In this document: piece after piece, positions 52,726-60,400 of the stretch
Position numbering within the stretch: the first letter of the stretch is position 1
How the letters are laid out: every line of letters begins with the position of its first letter
Translations under genes and position numbers: made by a program
DNA from: Natronorubrum halalkaliphilum
Lineage (GTDB): Archaea > Halobacteriota > Halobacteria > Halobacteriales > Natrialbaceae
Assembly (NCBI RefSeq): GCF_009834785.1
Contig: NZ_WUYX01000033.1
Span: 1 to 64,000 of the forward strand
DNA length: 64,000 nucleotides
Direction of reading: 5' to 3'
Notes under the pieces: model-generated
Databases searched by the model: none
Seen by the model: the letters and a program-made list of their open reading frames with translations, nothing else
Told to the model about the DNA's origin: nothing

Positions 52726-52893
52726 ATGCCACACCAGTTCGCGTGTTCGGAAGGGAACTGTCAGTTCGTGATACGCTCGAGCAGTGCCGACGAGGTGAAA
52801 CGGTTGGTGCGGGCGCACGTCCGAATGACCCACGGTGGACGAATCGATCCGGCGGATCTCGAACGCGGAATAGAACGGATCGAGCTGGCCTGA
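52726..52893 (+). CDS. DUF1059 small protein
   Basis: A 55-residue protein, MPHQFACSEGNCQFVIRSSS then EVKRLVRAHVRMTHGGRID, a typical DUF1059 member. The family is common in haloarchaea and actinobacteria, and the two early cysteines plus the two histidines (HVRMTH) suggest a metal site. Function unknown. It is short and easily missed by length cut-offs. It begins 105 bp after the amidohydrolase gene. Confidence 0.85.
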   Translation: MPHQFACSEGNCQFVIRSSSADEVKRLVRAHVRMTHGGRIDPADLERGIERIELA

Positions 52894-53011
52894 TCGCCCC
52901 GCGAGTAACCCCCGTATACCGAGGGCAGCGGTGCGAATTCTGACCGAGCAGCCTAGATCCGACCGCGTTCGCTGCGAAGAACTAAGTAGCTCGGACAGCG
53001 TGGTGAAAGTG

Positions 53012-54142
53012 ATGGCAGACGACCCTGGGGAGGGGATGTTGTCGTGGGACGAATCCGTGTTCAAGAACGAGCACGTCTTCGAAATCGACTACATACCCGA
53101 GACGTTCAAGCACCGCGAGGGCCAGACCCAGAGCCTGACGTACGCGCTCCGGCCGGCGGTGCGCGGGTCGCGACCGCTGAACGTCATGGTTCGCGGGCCA
53201 CCCGGCACTGGCAAGACCACGTCCATTCAGAAGCTGTTCGACGAGGTCGGCGCTCAAACCAGCGACGTCCGCACGATTCGCGTCAACTGCCAGGTCAACG
53301 CAACCCGTTACTCGGTGTTCTCGCGGCTGTTCGAGGGCACCTTCGACTACGAACCCCCCTCCTCGGGCATTTCCTTCAAGAAACTGTTCGGCCAGATCGC
53401 CGAGAAACTCGTCGAGGAGGACCGCGTGCTCGTCGTCGCTCTGGACGACGTCAACTACCTCTTCTACGAAAACGAGGCCTCGGACACGCTCTACTCGCTC
53501 CTACGAGCCCACGAGGAGTATCCCGGCGCGAAGATCGGCGTCGTCGTCGTCTCCTCCGATCCCGCACTCGACGTCATCGACGAACTCGACTCGCGGGTCC
53601 AGAGCGTGTTCCGCCCCGAAGACGTCTACTTCCCCGTCTACGACCAGCCCGAGATCGTCGACATCCTCGCGGAGCGAACCAAACGTGGTTTCCACGACGG
53701 CGTCATCTCGCGGGACACCCTGGAGTACGTCGCCGAACTCACCGCCGACAGCGGCGACCTCCGCGTCGGGATCGACCTGCTACGACGCGCCGGGTTGAAC
53801 GCCGAGATGCGCGCCAGTCGAACCGTCGAGATGCAAGACGTCGAAGAGGCCTTCGAGAAATCGAAGTATATCAACCTCTCGCGGAGCCTCTCCGGCCTGA
53901 CCGACACCGAACAGGCGCTGCTCGAGGTGATCGCCCACAACGACGGCGATCAGGCCGGCGACGTCTACGAGGCGTTCCACGAGCGGACCGACCTCGGCTA
54001 CACGCGCTACTCCGAGATCGTCAACAAGCTCGACCAGTTGGGGCTGATCGACGCCGACTACGCGGAGGTCGACGGCCGCGGCCGTTCGCGGTCGCTGACG
54101 CTTTCCTACGAGAAGGACGCCGTGTTGGAACGACTCGAGTGA
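53012..54142 (+). CDS. Orc1/Cdc6 family AAA+ protein
   Basis: A 376-residue Orc1/Cdc6-type ATPase. Walker A is GPPGTGKTTS (about 65-74), Walker B is VVALDDVNYLFYENE, sensor 1 lies in VVVVSSDP, sensor 2 is in DLRVGIDLLRRAG, and a C-terminal winged helix carries TDLGYTRYSEIVNKLDQLG. The ATG at 53012 (MADDPGEG) is chosen; the ATG at 53036 (MLSWDESVFKNEHVF) also starts at the conserved region. No origin-recognition boxes are evident beside it, so it may be one of several haloarchaeal Orc paralogues without a linked origin. Confidence 0.9.
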   Translation: MADDPGEGMLSWDESVFKNEHVFEIDYIPETFKHREGQTQSLTYALRPAVRGSRPLNVMVRGPPGTGKTTSIQKLFDEVGAQTSDVRTIRVNCQVNATRYSVFSRLFEGTFDYEPPSSGISFKKLFGQIAEKLVEEDRVLVVALDDVNYLFYENEASDTLYSLLRAHEEYPGAKIGVVVVSSDPALDVIDELDSRVQSVFRPEDVYFPVYDQPEIVDILAERTKRGFHDGVISRDTLEYVAELTADSGDLRVGIDLLRRAGLNAEMRASRTVEMQDVEEAFEKSKYINLSRSLSGLTDTEQALLEVIAHNDGDQAGDVYEAFHERTDLGYTRYSEIVNKLDQLGLIDADYAEVDGRGRSRSLTLSYEKDAVLERLE

Positions 54143-54235
54143 CGACCTCGAGTATGGCCCTGAACCGATTTTCGAACCGAGCCCGGATAGCAATGCTGGC
54201 AGGCCGCTTACCCGGCGAGAGCGCGTATTCGGGGT

Positions 54236-55327
54236 ATGCCAACGCTCCTGCTCTACGGCTCGTACGGCTTCGTCGGATCGCTGATCGCAAACGAGGCCAT
54301 CGACCGCGGACTGGATCCGATACTCGCCGGTCGTGACCGCGAAACGCTCCGCGAACAGGTCGACGACCTCGAGCAACCGGGGCGTCGGTTCTCGCTCGAC
54401 GACCCCGACACCGTCGCGGAGGCCCTCGAGGACGTCGACTGCGTCTTGAACTGCGCCGGCCCGTTCTCGAACACGGCCGACCCGCTCGTCGAGGGCTGTC
54501 TCGAAAGCGGGACTGACTATGTCGATATCACGGGCGAAATTCCGGTCATCGAATCGATCGAAGATCGAGACGCTGCGGCGGAAGGCGCCGGCGTGACGCT
54601 GCTTCCCTCGGCCGCGCTCTCGACGGTGCCGATGGACTGTCTCGCCGCCCACCTCCATGAGCGACTGCCGGAAGCGACCGACCTCGCGCTGGGAGTCGAC
54701 TCGTTCCGGGTGCCCTCAATCGGCACGGTTCGGACGGTGATCGAAGGGGCCGAAGACGGCGGCACGATACGGCGAGACGGACACCTCGAGAACGTGCCGA
54801 CGGCGTGGCGCACCCGGGAAATCGACTTCGGTCGCGGAGAGCGGCCGGCGATTACGATGCCGATGGGGGACGTGTCGACGGCCCACTACACGACCGGAAT
54901 ACCGAACGTCGAGATGTACGCGGTGATGCCCCAGCCCGCCCGAACGGCGCTCAAGCTCCACCGCTACCTCGCGCCGGTGCTGGCGGTGAAGCCGGTACAA
55001 CAGGTCTTGAAGCTGCTCGCTGGCGTTCGCGAAGGTCCGTCCGAGCGGGCGCGGGAACGCGGATCGGCCTACATCTGGGGCGAGGCCACCGCCGACGACG
55101 GCGAGCGCGTCGTCTCTCGGCTGCGGACGCCGGATCCGTACATCGTGACCACCGACGCGGCCGTAACGGTTACCGAACGCGTGCTCGCGGGTGAGACGGA
55201 CAGCGGCTTCCAGACGCCGGCGGGTGCGTTCGGAACCGAACTGGTCTTCGAACTCGAGGGCGTCGAGGGCTTCTTCGACGAGTCGACGCCGGAAGAGACC
55301 TCGCCGGTGAGTCCGTTGCTCCAGTAG
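54236..55327 (+). CDS. Saccharopine dehydrogenase-like oxidoreductase
   Basis: A 363-residue Rossmann oxidoreductase: LLLYGSYGFVGSLIANEAID (4-23), NCAGPFSNTADPLVEGCLES and DYVDITGEIPVIE, the same family as the larger protein at 41437-42708 but shorter and more divergent. It likely uses NAD(P)H; the substrate is unknown. It follows the orc gene by 93 bp on the same strand; no strong TATA box is seen. Confidence 0.85.
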   Translation: MPTLLLYGSYGFVGSLIANEAIDRGLDPILAGRDRETLREQVDDLEQPGRRFSLDDPDTVAEALEDVDCVLNCAGPFSNTADPLVEGCLESGTDYVDITGEIPVIESIEDRDAAAEGAGVTLLPSAALSTVPMDCLAAHLHERLPEATDLALGVDSFRVPSIGTVRTVIEGAEDGGTIRRDGHLENVPTAWRTREIDFGRGERPAITMPMGDVSTAHYTTGIPNVEMYAVMPQPARTALKLHRYLAPVLAVKPVQQVLKLLAGVREGPSERARERGSAYIWGEATADDGERVVSRLRTPDPYIVTTDAAVTVTERVLAGETDSGFQTPAGAFGTELVFELEGVEGFFDESTPEETSPVSPLLQ

Positions 55328-55493
55328 GCCGGGCAGACTCGCGGTCGAGAGACCGGGTCGAGTTTGGCACTGGATCGGAGTCGGACGTTACGCGTTTTTA
55401 CCCAAGAGTACGTCTCCGGACTGCTGGCACGATACCGCCTGAACGTTCCGGCACGAAATACAAACAGCGAGTAGGTCCTCCTATTGGGAGCCA
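55328..55493. other. Intergenic stretch before TrkA-C-type pseudogene
   Basis: No gene recognised. CGTTTTTACCC near 55392 resembles a TATA box and might have served the broken gene that follows, but the distance to its ATG is about 100 bp. Confidence 0.35.
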
Positions 55494-55790
55494 ATGTACG
55501 CGTTCGTCTCCCTGCTGAACAGTCTCTCGCTCTCGATGCTCGTCGTTCGCATCGGAACCGTTACGCTCACGATGCCCGGCCTCTCGAGGAGGTCGCGTCG
55601 TTTCGGTCGCCGTCGGCCTTCTCGGGGGTCGGGTTCACGACCGACGAGGCCGCTCGGAATCGAGCGCGACGGCGACACCTACAACGGCGCGCCGGCAAGC
55701 GGGCATACGACTCACGCCGGCGACCGTATCATCGCCTACGGTCATCACGACCGTCTGATCGATGTTTCGACAACAGGTAGAGGGTATCGC
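55494..55790 (+). pseudogene. Broken membrane protein with TrkA-C/RCK-type C terminus
   Basis: The ATG at 55494 opens MYAFVSLLNSLSLSMLVVRI then GTVTLTMPGLS, the usual first helix of haloarchaeal TrkA-C membrane proteins. The reading then moves to the +1 frame for LEEVASFRSPSAFSGVGFTT-DEA (about 55588-55655). It returns to the original frame with LGIERDGDTYNGAPASG and THAGDRIIAYGHHDRLID, an RCK-C-like end (about 55658-55770). The central membrane helices and the first half of RCK-C are missing, so there is a frameshift plus an internal deletion. The gene is not functional in this form unless it is a sequencing artefact. Confidence 0.7.
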
Positions 55791-55795
55791 CCCGA

Positions 55796-56806
55796 TCAAC
55801 GCTGGGACCCTCGGAGAATGAGCGGTCCGATCGCCAGTGTTCGCTTCGCCGCGGTTGCGATCCGGATGACGTACGCCGAAAGGAGGAAGAACGGGACTAG
55901 CGTAATCGTAAAGGCGATCGAAACCAGCCACAGCACGTTCTCGATGCCGGCGGTCGTCCCGGGAGCCGTCGACGCATCGACGAACGTGAACATAATGCCA
56001 GCGACCAGCAGCGCCGGGATCGCCGCGTACAGGATCAGTCGCGAGAGATCGATGAGTTCCCACTGGAAGTAGAGCGTCTTGACGTGCTCGCGGGCCGGCC
56101 CGAACATGACGAGCGCCGTCCTGAGTTCGTCGATGGCCGCCCGGTGGTCGTCGTCCATGACGTCGCCGTAGTCGTCCTCGAGGCGCTCGAGCTGAAAGAT
56201 CTTCCAGGAGTAGTTGTAGTCGAGCGCGGCGTTCAGGACCTCGAAGGTGCCGAACTGCGCCCCGTCGAGTTGCTCGCGGACGGTGTCGGCGTTGCCGGTC
56301 AGACTCTCGACGTACTCGTCGACTTCGGCTGCGAGTTCCCCATCGTCGGCACTGTCGGTCGATTCCTGGAACCCCTCCGCTCGCGAGTCGGTCGCGTCGA
56401 TGAGACTTCGCAACAGGGCCGAGGGATCCGCCGGCGACGGTTTGCCGACGAGATCCGTGACGTGATCCCGGAAATCCATCATCTCGCTCATCCGACGGTG
56501 TTGTTCGCCGAGCGGGCCGTTTTCTTCGGAGATTATGAGCTGGCTGATCGTGACGACCAGCGTGACACCGGTGATGAGCGCACCGATCATGGCCGAGAAC
56601 AGCGTCTCGATGACGCCGCGCTCCTCGAGCAGCTCCGACAGCGGCGGCTCGAGTTGTGAGCCGACGCCGACGAAGAGCGCGAAGAACGCGACCGAGAGGA
56701 CGACAGTAACGAACGTGCGATTCGCACCGAGAAGCAACCAGAGCTTGAGCCGGCTCTCGTCGGCCCGCTCGCGCATGGTGTCCTGGGTGCTTACCTCGTC
56801 ACTCAT
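55796..56806 (-). CDS. Four-helix membrane protein, unknown function
   Basis: A 336-residue protein with paired membrane helices near the N terminus (about 30-52 and 72-92) and near the C terminus (about 257-277 and 292-314). They are separated by a large acidic cytoplasmic-type domain (about 100-250; helical, SEENGPLGEQHRRMSEMMDF, NYSWKIFQLERLEDDYGD). It resembles haloarchaeal DUF-type membrane proteins of unknown function. The ATG at 56806 overlaps the DUF4177 gene end by eight bases, so the two are coupled. Confidence 0.78.
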   Translation of the reverse strand: MSDEVSTQDTMRERADESRLKLWLLLGANRTFVTVVLSVAFFALFVGVGSQLEPPLSELLEERGVIETLFSAMIGALITGVTLVVTISQLIISEENGPLGEQHRRMSEMMDFRDHVTDLVGKPSPADPSALLRSLIDATDSRAEGFQESTDSADDGELAAEVDEYVESLTGNADTVREQLDGAQFGTFEVLNAALDYNYSWKIFQLERLEDDYGDVMDDDHRAAIDELRTALVMFGPAREHVKTLYFQWELIDLSRLILYAAIPALLVAGIMFTFVDASTAPGTTAGIENVLWLVSIAFTITLVPFFLLSAYVIRIATAAKRTLAIGPLILRGSQR

Positions 56807-57002
56807 CGGTAGCGCTCGCCGGTCGCTTGAAGACGAGATACTTCGTGCCGCCACCGTCGTACTCGATAGTCGTCACGAGTTCCCAGCCCTCGGCGCCGAG
56901 TTCGTTCAGGGTGGCCGACGGATCGGTCGCTTCCTCCATCGTCGGCCCGCGCGGTGGTTCGATAACGGTGTACTGCCAGGAAGGGTGACCAGACTGACTC
57001 AT
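56799..57002 (-). CDS. DUF4177-like small protein
   Basis: A 67-residue protein: HPSWQYTVIEPP and ELGAEGWELVTTIEYDGGGTKYLVFKRP, matching DUF4177-type small beta proteins found widely in prokaryotes. The tandem arrangement with the membrane protein (eight-base overlap) indicates joint expression. The ATG at 57002 is preferred over an upstream in-frame start at 57029. Confidence 0.82.
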   Translation of the reverse strand: MSQSGHPSWQYTVIEPPRGPTMEEATDPSATLNELGAEGWELVTTIEYDGGGTKYLVFKRPASATDE

Positions 57003-57108
57003 ACTGGGGCCTATCACGGAGCCGCTCAAAACGGTTCACCCGGCAAGCAGCCGACCACCCAGCAGTTGCCGCCCGAAGCGTGAGGCGACGCGTGGCTGTT
57101 GGATCACT

Positions 57109-57525
57109 ATGGAACGGGCTGCGATCACTGAAACGGTACGCGACCGAACCGAAGCCGACGAGGAGGGCGCGACCGACGCGACGCAAGCCGTCCTGACGAC
57201 GCTCGGTGAACGGCTGAGCGCCGATCGGGCCGAAGATCTGGCGTCCGAACTCCCCGAGGAGCTGAGCGATCGGCTCACGGCGGGCGAATCCGGTGAACAG
57301 TTCTCCGAGGAGGAGTACATCTCACGAGTCGACCAGCGTCTGGACACGTTCGACGTTACCGGCGAACGCGCGGCGACTGCCGTGCTGGCGACGATCCTCG
57401 AGGGCCTCGGCGAAGACGAGCGGGCGGCGGTCGTCGACCAGTTCGAACAGTACGGGTTCGAAACCCTGCTCGGGGAGACGAACGTCGATATCGACGTGAG
57501 TGAACGGTCGCCGCGCGAGCGGTAG
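57109..57525 (+). CDS. DUF2267 family protein
   Basis: A 138-residue helical protein: EEGATDATQAVLTTLGERLSADRAEDLASELPEEL then FSEEEYISRVDQRLDTFDV and AVLATILEGLGEDE, the two-repeat DUF2267 pattern, which is frequent near stress or envelope genes and of unknown function. Haloarchaeal members are acidic. It converges with the small gene at 57578. Confidence 0.83.
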   Translation: MERAAITETVRDRTEADEEGATDATQAVLTTLGERLSADRAEDLASELPEELSDRLTAGESGEQFSEEEYISRVDQRLDTFDVTGERAATAVLATILEGLGEDERAAVVDQFEQYGFETLLGETNVDIDVSERSPRER

Positions 57526-57577
57526 GCGGTAGCCGGCAGGTAGCCGTCTGCGGAACAGGGCAGGGCGCAACGGCAGG

Positions 57578-57844
57578 TCAGGCCTGATCGACTTCTTCGC
57601 GATACGACTCGGTCGTCTCGAGCGCGCTCTCGACTTTGTCTTTCGTATCGCCGCTGGCCCGCTCGCGGACCTGCCGGAGCGTGTTGAGGTGTTGGTCGAG
57701 AATCGCGTGGTCGGGTTCGTGATCGCCGACCGTATAGTCGCGGAACGAGTCGGCAGTCTCGCGAATGTCCTCTCGAACGTCGTCTTCGGCCGTCTTCGTC
57801 GCTTGTTCGAGGTCGTCGCGCGCGTCTTTCAGTTCCTGGACCAT
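57578..57844 (-). CDS. Small acidic helical protein (DUF7553-like)
   Basis: Eighty-eight residues, almost entirely helical and charged: VQELKDARDDLEQATKTA, RDYTVGDHEPDHAILDQHLNTLRQVRE. It resembles haloarchaeal DUF7553 proteins, whose role is unknown. The start codon ATG at 57844 gives the family-normal length. Confidence 0.72.
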   Translation of the reverse strand: MVQELKDARDDLEQATKTAEDDVREDIRETADSFRDYTVGDHEPDHAILDQHLNTLRQVRERASGDTKDKVESALETTESYREEVDQA

Positions 57845-59125
57845 ACCGAAACCACCACGACCGCACTGATAACGATTGGCCGGACATTAGCCACGTCCCG
57901 ACGCCATCTCCCGATCGGGGACTGCTCACACACGACTCCGAAACCGGCGTCGTTCGAGTGTGAGACTCGTTCGATCGGGGCATACTGTCGGACAGAAGTC
58001 AACGAGAAGTCGGTCGCGAATTCGCGGCCGTTCTCGGGGATGACGGCCGCAGTAGCGCGACCGATCTTCGAATCGTTCTGTCCGGCAGTATCAGAGACAA
58101 CCGCTGAGAAGGAACGGTCGCGGATCGACGCGTCGAGAGTCGAACCGTACCGACGGCAGTTGGCGGAAGGGGTTTCGAGGCGTTCGACTCCGGGCATCCG
58201 TCGGATGGCGCCGAGGGATGTCGCTATCGATCCAATAAATCGGTGGACAGAATTTGCGAGTACCCCTACCCGCTGTCCACCGTCCTACCAAGTCGATTGG
58301 AGTTCTGGGGAATATGCTTTGTGGTCTTTTCGAACGTGTCGCGACGAGAACGAAACTGAACCCCGTCCCGCTCCGGTGGGCAGCAGTGGGTCTCGAGTCG
58401 GATCAGTCGCCGCCTCGAGCGAAGGGAGGTCCGTCGGTCGGACCCGTCGTCGGCTCAACTCGTCGAGGAATCATCGAAGCGGCGGCTGGGATAGTACGTG
58501 ATCGGGGCGTTTCCCGCTAGCTCGTGCCGACTCTTCTCCGGGATCCGGGTGCGCCCAGTATATAGTTACTTTGTGTCATCTAACGCTTGTCATATCTATT
58601 CCATCATGTATCCCTAGTTATTGTTTCAAATGGAGGTTACCGACGCGCTTGATCCGCTACAACAGTTCATATGCCGTTTAGAGGTTCTCACTCTCGATTT
58701 CTCTCAATTTTGCTCGACAAATACCACAACAGGACAGTAGAGCAGACTACCACAACGGCGCGGATATTGGCAGGGAGAGCGGCTATCAATGCAGGATAGA
58801 AGGGATACCCGTGAACGTGTACTCTCTGTCCGAAATTACGATCCCTTCGTGCTCGCTCTATCTATCCGATAGTATAGTAACTAATCATTCCGATAGTTCG
58901 GTGCGATTCGAGACGGACTGCGGTTGAGGTCGAGCGCCCTCGAGCGCACCGCTCCTCGAAACCACTGTCACTGAACAAACCGATCGAGCCGAACTCCTCG
59001 TCCCGCTGATTCGGTTCCGACGGGCGATAGCCCCTCTTAGGCCCTCATACGGGTTACTGTAGTCAATGACCGCCGATCGCCGACCCCGTTCTGGCTATCG
59101 GCGTACATAGTTACAGCAATCCGTA
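57845..59125. other. Gene-poor 1.28-kb gap with palindromic elements and AT-rich core
   Basis: No intact gene is supported. It contains a family C palindrome (57982-58091), a 58540-58900 segment of much lower GC than the rest of the window, and family A copy 2 at its right end. On the minus strand, 58688-58861 is an open frame reading as a small membrane protein (ALIAALPANIRAVVVV then LLWYLSSKIERNRE) but lacking an ATG or GTG start. On the plus strand a 36-codon frame (58630-58740, MEVTDALDPLQQFICRLEVL) has atypical codons. Long frames elsewhere look like non-coding composition. Confidence 0.5.
57982..58091. repeat. Palindromic MITE-like element, family C, copy 2
   Basis: A 110-bp palindrome with ends ATACTGTCGGACAGAA and TTCTGTCCGGCAGTAT (15 of 16 pairs), an inner stem CGGTCGCG/CGCGACCG and a further stem GCGGCCG/CGGCCGC. 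Related to 10376-10483. Confidence 0.7.
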
Positions 59126-59126
59126 T
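59047..59126. repeat. Palindromic MITE-like element, family A, copy 2
   Basis: An 80-bp element ATACGGGTTACTGTAGTCAA ... GTTACAGCAATCCGTAT. Its right end supplies the last base of the stop codon of the CoA-transferase gene on the minus strand (TGATACGG). Confidence 0.75.
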
Positions 59127-60334
59127 CAGGAGTCGTCGCCGAACGCACCGCGCTCCTCGAGGTCGTCAAGCGTCGCCTCGTCGTACCCCAGTTCTTCGAA
59201 GACGCTCCGGTTGTGCTCGCCCAGCCGCGGCGGCGGCGACTCGAAGCCGCTGTCCGCGTGACCGTAATTGAGTGGGTGTTCGATGACGGGAATTTCGCCT
59301 CGCTCGGGGTCCTCGATCGTCGTTACGGCATCGCGGGCCTCTGTCTGTTCGTTGTACAGCGCGTCCTCGACCTCGTAGACGGGGCCGGCCGGGATGCCGG
59401 CCTCCTCGACGAGCAGCGTCATCCACTCCTCGGTCGTCAGTTCCGACAGCGTTTTCTCGAGTTCCGCCTCGAGTTCGTCCATGTGTTCGACGCGATCGCC
59501 GTTGGTTTCGAAGCGGTCGTCCTCGGCCAGTTCGGGACGATCGATCGCCTCGCAGAGCCCTCGCCAGAGCTTCTGGTTGAGACAGGCGACGTTGATGTAG
59601 CCGTCGGCGGTTTCGAAGGTCTGGTAGGGTGCGAGAACGGGGTCTTTCGTCCCCATCCGAGAGGGTGATTCGTCGGCGAACACCTTGCCGGCCTGTTTGG
59701 TCAGCCACGGGAGCGCGGCGTCGAGCATCCCAAGATCGATGTACTCCCCCTCACCTGTCTGCTCGCGGCGATAGAGGGCATTCGAGATCCCGAACGACGC
59801 CCACATCGCCGTGATGAGGTCGGTCATCGGGAGGCCCACTTTTACGGGCCGACCGCCGTCCTCGCCCGTGACGCTCATGATGCCGCTCATTCCCTGAATC
59901 ATCAGGTCGTATCCCGGTCGCTGTCGCCACGGCCCGGTCTGTCCGAACGCCGAAATGGCGCAGTAGATGATGTCGTCGTTGTGCGAGCGGATCGTCTCCT
60001 CGTCGACGTCGAGGCGGTCCGCGGTTCCGGGCCGATAGTTCTGGAGGAAGACGTCGGCTTCGCTCGCGAGGTCGTACAGCGCCTCGCGGCCGGCCTCGCT
60101 CTTCAGATCGAGTTCGACGCTCTTCTTGCCGTAATTGACCGTCCAGAAGTACGGCGACTCGCCGTCGATAAACGGCGGCCCGGAGTGTCGGTTATCGTCA
60201 CCCGCGCCGGGTCGTTCGACCTTGATGACCTCTGCTCCCTGATTCGCGAGCATCAGCGAACAGAAGCCGCCAGTGACGAACGTCGTCAGATCGATGACTC
60301 TCACGCCCTCGAGAATGCGATCGTCAGTCGTCAT
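59126..60334 (-). CDS. CaiB/BaiF-type CoA-transferase
   Basis: A 402-residue class III CoA-transferase. GVRVIDLTTFVTGGFCSLMLANQGAEVIKVERPG is the N-terminal fold. Catalytic Asp lies in QRPGYDLMIQGMSG, and PSRMGTKDPVLAPYQTFETADG and PPRLGEHNRSVFEELGY are typical. It moves CoA between organic acids, often in carnitine, itaconate or aromatic-acid metabolism; the substrate cannot be told, and no acyl-CoA dehydrogenase or ligase is next to it. The TGA stop is shared with a family A palindrome. Confidence 0.92.
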   Translation of the reverse strand: MTTDDRILEGVRVIDLTTFVTGGFCSLMLANQGAEVIKVERPGAGDDNRHSGPPFIDGESPYFWTVNYGKKSVELDLKSEAGREALYDLASEADVFLQNYRPGTADRLDVDEETIRSHNDDIIYCAISAFGQTGPWRQRPGYDLMIQGMSGIMSVTGEDGGRPVKVGLPMTDLITAMWASFGISNALYRREQTGEGEYIDLGMLDAALPWLTKQAGKVFADESPSRMGTKDPVLAPYQTFETADGYINVACLNQKLWRGLCEAIDRPELAEDDRFETNGDRVEHMDELEAELEKTLSELTTEEWMTLLVEEAGIPAGPVYEVEDALYNEQTEARDAVTTIEDPERGEIPVIEHPLNYGHADSGFESPPPRLGEHNRSVFEELGYDEATLDDLEERGAFGDDS

Positions 60335-60400
60335 GTAATACCATGGTAATCCGTTCGCCGGGGCAAAAACCTTCCTATCCCACAGCCGCGACGGTGACGG

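Noticed and set aside
52894-53011. Replication origin next to the orc gene
   Set aside because: No origin-recognition box pairs or AT-rich unwinding element seen in the short upstream gap or downstream.
58440-58520. TetR-like N terminus (RRGIIEAAAGIVRDRGV)
   Set aside because: Only about 20 residues resemble a TetR helix and a stop follows directly; no helix-turn-helix continuation in any frame.
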